From NCBI GenBank assembly GCA_001414485.1, contig LLEY01000003.1, forward strand, positions 434,001-498,000: a stretch of 64,000 nt of DNA. Direction: 5' to 3'. Every line of letters begins with the position of its first letter. The first letter of the stretch is position 1. Under the pieces are notes generated by a model. It saw nothing but the letters and a program-made list of their open reading frames with translations, did no database searches and had not been told where the DNA came from. The translations under genes and the position numbers were made by a program. Origin of the DNA: Calycina herbarum. Taxonomy: Eukaryota > Ascomycota > Leotiomycetes > Helotiales > Pezizellaceae. Shown piece after piece: positions 44,375 through 55,989 of this stretch.

Positions 44375-47310
44375 ATGGATACGACTCTGCCTCTACCCTT
44401 CCTCCCTTTCGTGGATCTCTCCGATCTCGAAGGGGCCAAGGCTGCTGCCACTGCCACTGCTACTGCTACTGAAGCGGAAACTGGATTGACCAAAACTCAA
44501 TTGTCCTACTTGGGCTGTGTCGCTCTCGCCGCGACCCAAGACACCTTCGAGCTCCTACTACAATTCCTCCAGACGAACCTTTCCGTGGAAGCTTATGTCG
44601 ATGTCACGGCGATTGTCTCTATCAAGGATGTCGTCACAATTCTAGATTCTGGCGCTCGCAAGGTATTTGCTCACACTTCTCAATTGGAAGAGCTGAAGAG
44701 TTATGGAGATAGAGTGATACCTATGGTGGCATCAGACGATGAGGCACCCACAACCACATCCTTCCCCCACGGCATCCTTATTGAAGTTGGCCTATTTTGG
44801 TCCTCCTGCATGGCACTGCTGGAAAAGCTCAATGCAAGCAAGACTTCTCCAGTATTTCTTTCCAGCCTCTCGGACGGCGGACTTGAATTCTTCGTCAATT
44901 CAGCGACGGACTCTTCTGCCATACCAATTATACCTGCTAAGAGTCTCACATTCGGACAGAGTTCAGAGGAATCGATTTCGGTGCCAGGACTCATCGGGAA
45001 GTTATGGAGCTCGGACAGACCAGATAAATTGTTACCAACTGTGGTTACCGACGAGAGCGGAGTTGCGCTGGGGTTGGTGTACAGCAGTCAAGAAAGCGTG
45101 GCAGAAACCCTCAAGACTGGCACTGGAGTCTATCAGAGTCGGAAGCGTGGTTTGTGGTACAAGGGTGCTACATCTGGAGATACACAAGAACTCGTCAGAA
45201 TTGCTCTGGACTGCGATCGAGATTGTTTGAAATTTGTTGTTCGCCAAAAAGGTAAAGGTAAGTAGAAGTCTCTAAGGGCCGTAAAAAGACCATTCTCTAA
45301 CTTTCTACAGGTTTCTGCCACCTCCCTCAATCCACCTGCTTCGGCGAACTTCGCGGTATCGCAAAACTCGAGAAGACGTTAGTTTCAAGAAAAGAGTCGG
45401 CCCCTGAAGGATCATACACAGCTCGGTTATTTTCAGACGAAAAGCTTCTTCGTGCAAAAATCATGGAGGAGGCAGAAGAATTATGTAATGCGAAGACAAA
45501 GAACGAAATCGCATTCGAGGCTGCCGATTTGATTTACTTTGCTTTGACGAAAGCCGTGAGCGCTGGTGTGAGTCTTGCAGATATCGAGCAAAGTCTAGAC
45601 GCCAAGAGCGTAAAAGTCAAGAGACGACAGGGAGATGCGAAAGGCAAGTGGGCTGAGAAAGAGGGCATTTCCACAGGAGAAAAGCGCAAATTGACGGCGG
45701 AAGACGTAGTCGGTGACGAGTCGGAACTTAGTCCTGAACAACTCGAGGCTCTACAAAAGAAGAGAGCAAAATCCGCCAGGCTATCGGAATCTCTACGAAG
45801 ACGATGGGAGAGGGGTGAAATGGCTGGTTCAATGGAAACAAGAAAGGCGACAAACGCTGCAAAGAAGGCAGCAATGGCTGTCCCTGTCAGACAACCCGAG
45901 AACACCGAGGCTCGTATCACCATGAAGCGTTATGATGCTAAGACATCGTCGCCTGAAGATCTTCAAGCCGTGTTAAAGAGACCTTCTCAAAAGTCTACAG
46001 AGATGATTATGGGAATTGTCAACCCAATCATCAAGAGCGTGCGTGAAGGAGGCGATGAGGCACTTCTAGGGTTTACTCACAAGTTTGAAAAGGCGACTTC
46101 TCTCACATCACCTGTCCTGACAGCCCCATTTCCACAAGAGTTGATGAACATTTCCCCGGAGACTATCAAAGCCATCGATATTTCCTTTGAAAACATTCGC
46201 AAATTTCATGCAGCGCAAAAGGAAGAACCTCTCCAAGTCGAGACGATGCCAGGAGTCATGTGCAGTCGGTTCTCGCGTCCAATTGAGCGTGTTGGTCTGT
46301 ATGTTCCAGGTGGAACTGCAGTCCTTCCAAGTACGGCACTCATGCTTGGTGTACCAGCCATGGTTGCAGGTTGTAAGAAGATTGTTCTTGCTTCTCCCCC
46401 ACGTGCGGATGGCAGCATCACACCGGAGATTGTCTATGTTGCTCACAAGGTTGGTGCAGAGTCCATTGTTTTGGCAGGTGGCGCCCAAGCTGTTGCTGCT
46501 ATGGCATATGGAACAGAAAGTGTGAGCAAAGTTGACAAAATCTTGGGACCTGGTAATCAATTTGTCACCGCAGCCAAGATGTATGTTAGTAACGATACAA
46601 ATGCCGGTGTAAGCATCGATATGCCTGCTGGACCTTCAGAAGTCTTGGTTATTGCCGACAAGGAATCAAATCCTGCTTTCGTCGCCTCGGATCTCTTATC
46701 TCAGGCAGAGCACGGTGTTGATAGTCAAGTAATTCTGATCGCAATCGATCTTTCTGAGGAGGAACTCACGGCAATCGAGGACGAGTTGCACAAGCAAGCA
46801 ATGGCTTTGCCCAGAGTTGATATTGTTCGAGGTGCAATTGAGCATTCCGTCACTCTTGTAGTGAAGGATATCGAGGAGGCGATGAAGCTTAGCAATGACT
46901 ATGCTCCTGAGCATTTGATTCTGCAATTGAAGGATGCAGTAAAGGTTGTGGATCTTGTTGAGAATGCTGGTAGTGTCTTTATTGGCGAGTGGACTCCTGA
47001 GAGTGTTGGTGATTATTCTGCGGGTGTCAATCACTCATTGCGTAAGTTCCTCTGTTTCCCTCTCCATCAATTGTGGACGTTTTTGAAATCTGATGCTAAC
47101 TTTCTTGAAGCAACATATGGTTTCGCGAAGCAATACTCTGGTGTCAATCTCGGTTCTTATGTCAAGCACATCACTTCGTCTCAACTCACAGCTGAAGGAT
47201 TGAGAAATGTTGGCGGCGCTGTTATGCAACTTGCGAAGGTTGAGGAATTGGAGGCTCACAGACGAGCTGTCGAGATTCGATGGAAGTATATGGATGAGAA
47301 TAAGTTGTGA
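44375..47310 (+). CDS. HIS4: Trifunctional histidine biosynthesis protein His4
   Basis: Exons 44375-45257, 45311-47041 and 47111-47310 give 2814 nt (937 residues). It catalyses the second, third and last two steps of histidine synthesis. The phosphoribosyl-AMP cyclohydrolase part has RGLWYKGATSGDTQ and LDCDRDCLKFVVRQKG. The phosphoribosyl-ATP pyrophosphatase part has KIMEEAEELCNAKTKNEIAF and EAADLIYFAL. Histidinol dehydrogenase has PGNQFVTAAKMYV, DMPAGPSEVLVIAD, AEHGVDSQ, NDYAPEHLIL and VNHSLPTYGFAKQYSGVN. The start is ATG in CACCATGG; an upstream in-frame ATG at 44174 would translate the 12-bp repeat and is less likely. Odd feature: residues about 407-492, between the pyrophosphatase and dehydrogenase parts, form a basic extra linker including KRAKSARLSESLRRRWERGE. 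Confidence 0.95.
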
Positions 47311-47517
47311 TATGACACGTCTTTTGTAATTAATTTTGACGTTCCCTTGGCCTACTCTGGGAGACGTCATAAATAAGTGTATCATAGCTTGACAATCTGA
47401 TAACTCATGATGTAATTGAAATTAGCGGTTTCGGTGTGACAATTAGGGTTTAGTCACACTTTTACAATCATCCCTCAATATTCGCTCCCACTATAGTACA
47501 TGTGGAAGGACTATTAG

Positions 47518-47646
47518 AGAAAAGAGTTTTTCGAAATAGTTTGTGTAATAGAGTCCTTCTAGTATTGATGAACGGCAAGTACTCTAGTAAGAGGTTTTAT
47601 TTGAAAAGAGTTTTTGAAAATAGTAGTATTATATATTAGTCCTTTG
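47518..47646 (+). repeat. Short degenerate direct repeat
   Basis: AGAAAAGAGTTTTTCGAAAT (about 47518) and TGAAAAGAGTTTTTGAAAAT (about 47601), each followed by a similar AATAG...GTCCTT block, about 83 bp apart. Non-coding. Confidence 0.4.
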
Positions 47647-47887
47647 AACTTAGCATCATCATATGTTCATTTCGTAGAACTTGGTGATAAAAAGGTTACC
47701 AATGATCCAGCAGATAACCCGTGTTTTAGCTTCGATCCGTCTCTTGGAATGAAAAACCTGGAATGGGAGTCCATTTCTAAGCCTGCGTCAAATGAGAAAT
47801 GAAAGAGATGAAACCATTGTTTGAAATCAACATGAATTTTGGATCTTTCAGTTTCAGCCTCTTACACTGAAGCTAAAATTTGAACTT

Positions 47888-48091
47888 CCAGCAGCCCAGG
47901 CCCAGCAACAACTACATCAAGAAAGGAATATAAATGGGGGGCGTGTATCAGAACAGCTCCAAGCAAGACTGTTCACAGGAAGTGACAGAGACAAGGCAAT
48001 GTGGAGGTGGAGCAACGTCACAGATATCGATGGGTTTATGCATGTGCATGAAGTCTATGATTACTTTATTGGTTGTGGGTTCAAGTGCTAG
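47888..48091 (+). pseudogene. ATG9-like fragment
   Basis: One open plus-strand frame reads PAAQAQQQLHQERN, then RDKAMWRWSNVTDIDGF and HEVYDYFIGCGF before a stop at 48089. The block MWRW-NV--(I/L)D-F---VY-YF-G-G resembles the segment of fungal Atg9 just before its first membrane helix. Atg9 is the autophagy lipid scramblase. The hydrophobic helix expected next is absent and no start or further exon was found, so only a fragment is present. The assignment rests on this short motif. Confidence 0.42.
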
Positions 48092-48259
48092 CTAGATAGA
48101 ACTTAGTAGTGAACTACACAATACAATTTCACATCTCCATAACTCGTTCTGGGGGGGAGGCGGTGGAGGGGAAGAAAGAGGTGCTCGCGACACTCACGTA
48201 CCTCTCTACACCATCAACATTCAAAACAAGCGACAAAGAAGTAAAGACCCCCGAATCAG

Positions 48260-49039
48260 AATACCTTGCGTCTCAAATTATGCCGCTTAGTATCCTATTT
48301 CCTCATCGCCCTATTCAGTCTCAGCATCCACATCTCCCTCACCCAAGAATTCCCCTACACTTTCAAACCTTCTTTTCTCCAATTTATCACATGGACATTC
48401 CTCGCAGTAATTCTGGATTCTCGCTATTTTAAAGCTTTTAACTCGGACAACCAACTTTCACCTCGTCTCTGAGAAACCTTTCGCGTGAGGAGTTGATACA
48501 AATAACCCAACTCTCTCTACACAAAACACGCCTCAAGGTTCTGTTTCTTAAACCAAAACTCAACTACATCACCATCACTTCTGGTGATAGGGGGGTTGAG
48601 TCAGCAAGAACACCAAAATCCCCATCACGAGAAGTGACACCCTGGTGCATATCCAAAAAGAGCGCAAATCGATCCAAATTCCCACCCTCCTTTTTCTACC
48701 TGACCAACCCCCACAATCCACTCGGTACCCAATTCTCACGCACCCATGCCCTTGTAACTATATCCTATTTCCATGTTTTAGGGTACATCCTATCCTCACT
48801 TCTTAACGAAATCCTCCCTTTGCTAGAGATTCTGGGCTCTAAAATTCGCGTTTGAGAATCCGAAGGCGGGTGTTTGTCTGATCTGCAGATCTTTGGGAAT
48901 GATTGTAGGGTTTATCTTTTGGTCCGCGCTTTTTCTTGCGGCGGGATTGTGTTTGGAAGTTGTGGTTAAAGGGGGGATTAGAGAGAGACGGGTTGGAGAG
49001 AGGGGGGTTTGGCGAGGGAGGTTAGGGGGAGGTGTTTGA
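48260..49039 (+). CDS. Membrane protein gene, incomplete exon model
   Basis: Not recognised. Three exons join in phase: 48260-48406 (CRLVSYFLIALFSLSIHISL, LQFITWTFLA), 48490-48753 (ELIQITQLSLHKTRLKVLFL, YITITSGDRGVESARTPKSP, REVTPWCISKKSAN, FYLTNPHNPLGTQFSRTHAL) and 48827-49039 (RFWALKFAFENPKAGVCLIC, SLGMIVGFIFWSALFLAAGL), stop at 49037. The second intron (GTAACT to TTGCTAG) is the best supported; the first is less certain. Hydrophobic segments at both ends suggest an integral membrane protein. The start exon was not found upstream, so this is a partial model or a decayed gene. Confidence 0.45.
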
Positions 49040-49805
49040 GGGGTGGGTAAGAGATATTGTGGAGGAGGGGATGGATGGAGAAGAGGGAAAGGGAATTTAT
49101 TGGACCTGTTCTTCGTGATATTTCGCTATAAGCAAAGATAAAATATCACACGAGAAGTGCTAATTACAACGGAAGTATCGTAATGAATGGGAGATGAGGT
49201 TCACGAGTGGGACAGGAGATAACGTAGATTAGAACTAGTTAGAAATATATTATCCCATCCAGACTCGAGAGAATCTTTAAAAAGGTGCATTCAAAGTAGG
49301 AGAAGAGAGTGCCAAAATAAAGGGTGGCTATTCATAGAGTACCTACTAATACCCACATCTTGCAAAAAAGAATCTTGTAAAAAATGTCGAGTTATTTGTA
49401 GGCCACTAAAAACAACAGCGACAATTTATAGGTTATCTACCGATAGCTCCTAGTACAAGAGGTTTCAAGTTATGTACAGGTTACCTCTAAACACCTGGAA
49501 CATATCGGCAGTATTCTCTCCTCCACTCTTTCGTAACAGAAAAAACAAAATCCGAGTCAAGAATATTCCTAAATCCTCTGGCTACTCTCCTCTCTACCTG
49601 AAAGCAATGCCGTAGATAGAGACTTCACGATTGCCTCGAAAAATCAAACACTCAAAGTTCCATCCTCCTAAGTCCTTTGTATCAATCAAATTCTTTATCC
49701 AATACCAGTCGAGTCTTTTTATTCTGTTATCCCAAGTCCCCTCCGATAATCGGCCTTCGTAATGCAGGAGGTTGGGAGTGATATCCACACCCTCTATTTG
49801 TCTAA
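49040..49805. other. Intergenic, nothing recognised
   Basis: AT-rich spacer without a supported gene. Confidence 0.4.
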
Positions 49806-49905
49806 CTCTTTGCGAGTAATCCAAGAGTAATCCACGAGTAAGCCAACAATCATTGAGTAAGCTAAGCTACCTTTGAGATGTAAAATAATCGAGCAACGTA
49901 TGTAA
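49806..49905 (+). repeat. GAGTAAGCCA motif cluster, copy 3 (short)
   Basis: CGAGTAATCCAAGAGTAATCC, CGAGTAAGCCAACAATC, TTGAGTAAGCTAAGC and AATCGAGCAACG occur in about 100 bp. This is the same motif family as at 13.4 and 34.2 kb, but only four to five units. Confidence 0.6.
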
Positions 49906-49937
49906 CTCTAATTAGCAAACCCCAATAACTATCATAA

Positions 49938-49958
49938 CCCCCCCCCCCCCCCCCCCCC
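49938..49958 (+). repeat. C21 homopolymer followed by A7
   Basis: Twenty-one C residues in a row, then seven A residues, directly after the GAGTAAGCC cluster. Length in such a run is unreliable in assemblies. Confidence 0.9.
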
Positions 49959-50120
49959 AAAAAAAGAAGCGCCTCAGTCCTGCAATTTCCCAGGTAACCC
50001 CACTCATAGCTGTAAGCTCCAGCCTGTAAACCACAACGCCCTCGGAAATCAAAACCCTACTACCTACTTGTAAACAATCTAAAAACAACACACAAAAGAA
50101 AAAAGAAAACACACGAAACA

Positions 50121-50330
50121 TCATCCAGCCCTCCGCCATAGATCAATGTAGATTTTCACACGGTCATCGATGCTCAACCCAAGGCACTCAGGAGATCCTC
50201 GAGCGCACAAATCCACCATAAGCTTACGACAAGTCCCGCACCAAGAAACCCACGAGTCAAAACAGCCGGGTGGGTAAACCAGTGGAACTTTCGCGTATGA
50301 AATTCTGGGACCCATTTGGCATGTTCTCAT
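50121..50330 (-). CDS. Small ORF of 69 residues, uncertain
   Basis: Not recognised. The ORF contains GCFDSWVSWCGTCRKLMVDL and IDDRVKIYIDLWRRAG, with four Cys and a balanced composition, which reads more like protein than its surroundings. No signal peptide or domain is seen, and no neighbour supports it. It may be spurious. Confidence 0.25.
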   Translation of the reverse strand: MRTCQMGPRISYAKVPLVYPPGCFDSWVSWCGTCRKLMVDLCARGSPECLGLSIDDRVKIYIDLWRRAG

Positions 50331-50984
50331 AACTATCGTACACTCCCAAGCTAGGAATAAGCGATGTCTATTTTTTCAAACAGTATACGTTCGCGTAGCC
50401 TTTGGTCTGAATCACAAGAGACGAATTTGAGACAGGGTATGAAATTTAATACAGCTTAATCTAGACTTGGCCGCTGTTATCCTCGATGTATTCAAACGTG
50501 AGTTGTCCAAAAATCAACTTCACAAAAAGGTGCACTCCCCCTCTCACAGGCCAAGGTTAGACCCCCCGAACCAAGCCAAGCATGCTCCAGCGCCCCATAC
50601 CCGACGAAGTAAACATCTCGCTTTCTCCATCACTTTCACAATCATTAGTAAAATAAATTTATGTACTTTCGCGCGTCGACGAAGACGGTGTTCAAAGTCC
50701 ATCACAAAAGAGAAGAAAGTTCAGAAGAGAAAATAGCCATCGTGTATTGTATCTAGCTAATTCATCTCTCACCAACAAGGCATCATCTAGCATAGCAGCA
50801 AAATGTATAGGTACTCTCGCCCTAATAAGTGTCAAAGAAAAGAAAAAGAAGGTAACAAGTAAGCCCAAGCTCAAGGAAGAAAGCAAGAAGCAAAAGTAGA
50901 AAAAAAAGGAAAGAAGAGAAAGTTCTCAATTTCATCCATCATCCATCATCCCCTAAAATCATATCTCCCACTCCCACAACCATC
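50331..50984. other. Spacer, 3' flank of the exchanger gene
   Basis: AT- and A-rich, probably holding the 3' UTR of the Ca2+/H+ exchanger. No gene is seen. Confidence 0.4.
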
Positions 50985-53839
50985 TTACATCAAAATAGCC
51001 CGAATCATCTTCGTAGCCGCTTCCGTGACACCATCAGTGCCATTCCCTGGGTTACCACCAAGATTACTTTGTTCCTCCAATTGAGGATAAAAGAAAGCGG
51101 CGACGGCGATAATAACATACGCCGCACACAACAGGGCACCTTCGAGGTAATTACTTCGTCCATCAAGAACCAAGAAATTTACAATGAAGGCTGAGACGAA
51201 GAGCGAAACCGTTTCGAAGAGGGTAAAGTAAAGAGACATTTCTTTGCCCATAGCCCAACCGAGGAGAACAACAAAGGGAGTGACGAAGAGTGCTAGGTTC
51301 TCTGTTAGTGATGTATATATGGACTAAGGGGAGGAGGGAAATACCAATTTGAATCGAAGAACCAACAGCAACACCAATTGCCAGATCCATCTTATTCTTC
51401 GTAGCGACAGTGACAGCAGTAACGTGCTCAGCAGCATTACCAACGATAGGCAAGATAATCAAACCAATAAATGTCTCACTGAGACCAGATTGTCCCTTGA
51501 CGACGGCATTGATACTGTCAACCATAAACTCGGCACATACAGCGACAAGTCCAGTAGATATGAGAAGCAAGAAGACAGCAGTAGTACGAGAGATATTTTC
51601 TTCCTCTTCCTCGGTATCTCGGTTGTCTATGATGGTGGTGGAGTTGACATGAGGGGTTTGCATAGAGGTTGAAGCAGGGCGAGCCAAATTAGAAGGTGCT
51701 TGGTTCAAACGGTCGGGAAGAGAATTTGTGCGTCGAATTCCCATCTTAACACGAGGAATTGGGCCCGGTGAAGGAGAAGGTACAACGGGAGCTGGCTGGT
51801 TGAAGACGTTTTGCGAGAAAGTCTTTGGAATAGCAGGTCGAAGAATGCCAGGGAAGATGCGGGCGGGTTTGACGTTTCCAGTTTGAGGATCGGTTTCGTT
51901 GACAACAGCAAAATCAACACGACGAGGAGCATCGGGGCCTTCTTCAACCTTCTCGTTGGAAGAATCTGGAATGACACCTTCGGTGATGGTTTGTTGGTTT
52001 TTCAATGCTCGCTTTCGTTCTTTTCGTTCCCGGTGTTTACGTTCCTTTTCTTTTCTGATGGCCTTGCGTTCCTTTCTGGAGAATACGATGCTACCGTGAG
52101 AACCACGGCGACTACGCTCTTTCTCCTTGTTTTCATCATCGGCGTCATCAGCAAAATCGATTGCACCAAATCTATGACCAGATGCTTGTGGTGCATCACC
52201 AAGATCGGTTTGGACAGGGGTAATGGAGTTTGTGCCAATGGAAGCAGTTCTGGAGCGTGCGATGGCTTCTGGTTCCTTCGAGCCAGCACTAGACTTGCGT
52301 CGTCGACGTCCACCTTTGAAGGCTCTCTTGATACGTTTAGCTGTAGTGTTAGAACCCTTTGATGAATCGGAATCGGAACTTGAAGAGTCGGAGGAGGAAT
52401 CGGAAGAGCTGTCGAGCCACTGAGCGGCTGGTCCAGGGGCTGATTCTTCGTCGATGATGTGTTGAGGTGTACTTTGATACATGTACGCATGCGACTTGAG
52501 TTGAAAGAGCAGATACAATACATATACAAGCAGTAGTACCTAAATTGTAAGCAACGAATTATCAAACTTTCCAGATTACATACCACACTGGTACCTCGGC
52601 TGACTTTCAAAACGGAAGACTGGGCTTTCGCTTGTTGAGCATCACTGAATGAGGCATGGAAAGCAGTCTGAGAGTGATTAGTGGTAGTTTTTTTGGGAAT
52701 TCATATCGTTTGGTACATACTGGCAAGAGCAAACTCATGACACTCAAACTTAGTAGACATGCGCTCATTTGTGTAACGGTGCTGTTGTAAATCTAAAACT
52801 ATTAGTCGAGTGAAACTTGGCATGTTTGGAAACAATGCAAACGCACCTGCTCCTGGAAACGAAGACCACCTAGCAAAAAAGCCATGCCTAGAATCAAGAG
52901 CAAATTGGCAAGAATCGAACCAAGTAAAGAAGCTTGTACGATACGAATTTCACCCTGGGAAGATTAGCAAAGTAAAGGCACAACCTCGAAGAACATACCT
53001 TGGACAGAGCAATGCTGTTTGCGTTAAAATAACAAGGTGAGCATGGGTCTTTTTTCAAAAAATATCACCACAGCGAGTTTGGGTCAAACAAAAGAAAATG
53101 GGACGACGATATGGGACGCGATTGATATGATAATGCCTTTAAGAGGGCTTCTCGCTCTTTCTTGTCTTGATCTCTCTCGAGGTAGACATACATGCTGTAG
53201 TTGTTAGCCATGGTTCATGGGGTGTGGCGAAGGACCAACATACAAAATGATCAATTCAACAGCATTTCCAAATGATACATTCATCAAAGCACCAAGTGTA
53301 TCCCCCATCCTCTTGGCCACGCTTTCTGTAGCATGACTGAGTAGACCTGCCAAAGGTATGATAGCAATGGCGTTCATTCCAAATACGATTCCCGGGCTTA
53401 GTTTAGCAACTTGTGCCGCAATCCCGACGGGAACGAATAACAGTAATAAGTTAATATAACTGGACAGTATAATGGATTTAGCGGTAAGCCAAAATCGGAT
53501 AGCAACATTCTTCTTCTTCCGTTGTTCCTCGCCTATGATAGACCCCGCCCCATCAACTTGCGGAGGTGGAGCTGAGGGAAGGTAATCGGATGCGGTATTG
53601 TTGATGGCATTGTTGGATATAGATTTCGATTGCTCGCTGAGGGAGTTTGTGGAAGGGAAGGGTTCGATGGCACCATTTTGAGGGCTGGTTCTATCCGAGG
53701 ATTGTGGGAAGTTATCTAGGGGGAGAGTCGAAATGCGACTCGTGTCTGGGGAGAGTGGAGAGGGGCCATGCGCTTTGGTTCGTGCCCAAGAGCGAATGCG
53801 ATCTAGAGATGAATCAGAGTTAGGTGAAGTTTTCTTCAT
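50985..53839 (-). CDS. VCX1: Vacuolar Ca2+/H+ exchanger (Vcx1/CAX family)
   Basis: Seven exons: 53839-53244, 53014-52999, 52954-52847, 52792-52721, 52667-52584, 52539-51345, 51292-50985; 2379 nt (792 residues), all phases agree. CAX proteins load Ca2+ into the vacuole using the proton gradient. The two signature alpha repeats are GNAVELIIFIALSKGEIRIV (spanning exons 1-3) and GNAAEHVTAVTVATKNKMDL. Helices such as INLLLLFVPVGIAA, LLGSILANLLLILGMAFLL and FVVLLGWAMG are clear. Exon 2 is only 16 nt and completes the first alpha repeat. A hydrophilic loop of about 285 residues (Ser/Asp runs, then KEKERKHRERKERKRALK) divides the halves, making it about twice the size of yeast Vcx1. The loop is probably cytosolic and regulatory (inferred). 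Confidence 0.92.
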
Positions 53840-55980
53840 CGATGTGGAATTTCTAAATGCGGAGGATTCAAAAGTCCTGAGGTTGGTATGGTATTGATAC
53901 GGCGGTGAAGGGGGAGGAAGAAAGATGGAGAGGAAGCAGAGTATCGTGGGGGGGTCGAGATGTACAGAAAGGCGGGAGAAGGCGGTAGAAGTAGTCGGGG
54001 CTTGAGTTGCTGATGGATAGTGGATGGTCTAACTGGATCTAGATAAGACCAGAACGAGGTCTGACAACGTCCACGCCACAGAAGATGTGTGAGGATGCTA
54101 CTGCTGGGAGCTGCCCTTCTGCAAGCCAAGATGATGTTCAAAGACGGAACTCGGGAAGGGCGAATTAATCGAAATAATCAGACGTTTGGCCCTCTTGGCT
54201 GGCGGGTTCGTTGAGATTGTGGGGTTCTTCTCGGGCAACCAGACAAGGACCTCTTACTGCGCCGCGTGGTGTGAGTGGGTTCGATGCGATTGGCAGATGG
54301 CACGTGGGTTGGCGGAGAGTTGTTGACTTTGACGGCTCTTTGTTTCTTCTTCAGTTTCGAAAGGGATCCAGGTCGAGAGGATGTTTGTTTGGAGTGGAAA
54401 ATGGAGGCGATATTTCCAGTGTGTGATATTTATCATCGGTTTGGTAGAATAGTCAAGGATATCCTCCCTCTCCCAGCCAAGAAGAGCCCAGCAAAACCAA
54501 GTGATGAAGGGCAGAAACAAGCAATCAAAAGATGGGCAAAACTTACGCATAATGCGCCAATAGTTCTTGGACTGGCAGATCGATGCTTCTTTTCCGAAGC
54601 GGTTGCTTAACTTAATTACTCCTCCCGTTCGTCTCGTTTCTCAATTACCGTAATGGCAGAAAATGAAGCTTTTGATACAAGAAAGGTCCGGCCTGTTGGT
54701 TCAAGGTGAATTGAGGTCGAAGAGGTCGCTCCTGCTATTCTATTCTGTTTGTATGTGTGGCCGTGCAGATGCCGATTTGATGACGTTGTTGGTGTGGCTT
54801 GTGTGAGGTATGGTGGTACAGAAATGTTGAGGCACGCGACACTAAAGGTACAACTTGCTACACCAAAAATCAAGTTGGAACAAAAGTATATTTTGAAGAT
54901 GGAGAAATAACAATTCCCTCTCCCTCAAGAGTAATCATGTATTTTGTTTAATTTGCCATTGTAGCACTGCCAAGCCTCATTAATCAAGTTTCCACTTGAG
55001 TTGTTTTGATGCCCCATATAGATCTCCGACTATCCAATGATCATAAGGGTATACGCATTGTTCCCCAAGAGGGCCAGGCCCACGATCGACTTTCCAGAGA
55101 CACAACCCGGAAACTTAACTTCTTCGTGAGAATTGTATTCAAATTGCAGGAGAAAGTTCTAGTAGAATGAAATCATCACCATTATCTATTTCACCGCTTT
55201 GCATTCTGAAAAATTCTCCCATCGTTCAACCTAAAGGTCGTGTACTGCGGTGTCTGAATAACCTCATACTAGACCCCTATCAAATGCCATGCCGGGAGTC
55301 GGCAAATATGACGGATGAAGACACCCGCAACGATTCCCGTTAGTTTCGCACCGCCACAACCTCACAGGGCGACACTCGTCATCAACATACAGAATACTAG
55401 AAGGGGCATCATTCCTTGAAACCCCATATATTGTCGATACTCCCGTATCGATAAACCGGATTCTCGGTGGCGTTCTCGAGTAGCATCAAGTTCAGTAGGG
55501 CTGAAGATTGACTCGCAAAGGACCAACAATGACTCATGAGAGTGATGAGAGAATAATGGAAGTCATTCGATCACTTTCTCTTCTTATTGTCACACAGAAA
55601 ACCGTGGAATAATCTAGCGATTTATTCTCAAGAGTATATGCTAGTAGGAATGCAGCCCTCGAGAAAGGCCTCCACCTATTTTGGTGGTCGCTTTCAACTC
55701 GCACAAGTCACTTGATTGTGCCTGTCCGTCCCCCTTTGCAAGACACCATTTTAATCCCCTCCAAAATTAGCGTGTTGTTTTCTTTTACCATCCAGTTTGT
55801 GATCGAATTTTCTTTTTTGGCGAATCTAGCGTACTCGAAAAATCGTAGTAGCAATTCTCCGGGAATGTTAGATCCTCTTGGTGAGGCATGTACGAAGAGT
55901 AGTCCTCGGGTTACAACATATTGTTTTCATGGAAATACACATTAACGGATTGTAATGCGCTGAATGAAATGTTCAACCGC
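53840..55980. other. Long intergenic stretch
   Basis: Contains the upstream region of the exchanger gene (to about 54.2 kb) and AT-rich spacer. ORFs at 54211-54610 and 55712-55945 show no domain or splice-consistent extension. Nothing else is recognised. Confidence 0.4.
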
Positions 55981-55989
55981 TTTTTAAGA

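Noticed and set aside
48690..48730. LTNPHNPLG motif typical of class I aminotransferases
   Set aside because: The surrounding sequence lacks every other aminotransferase block and joins to membrane helices.
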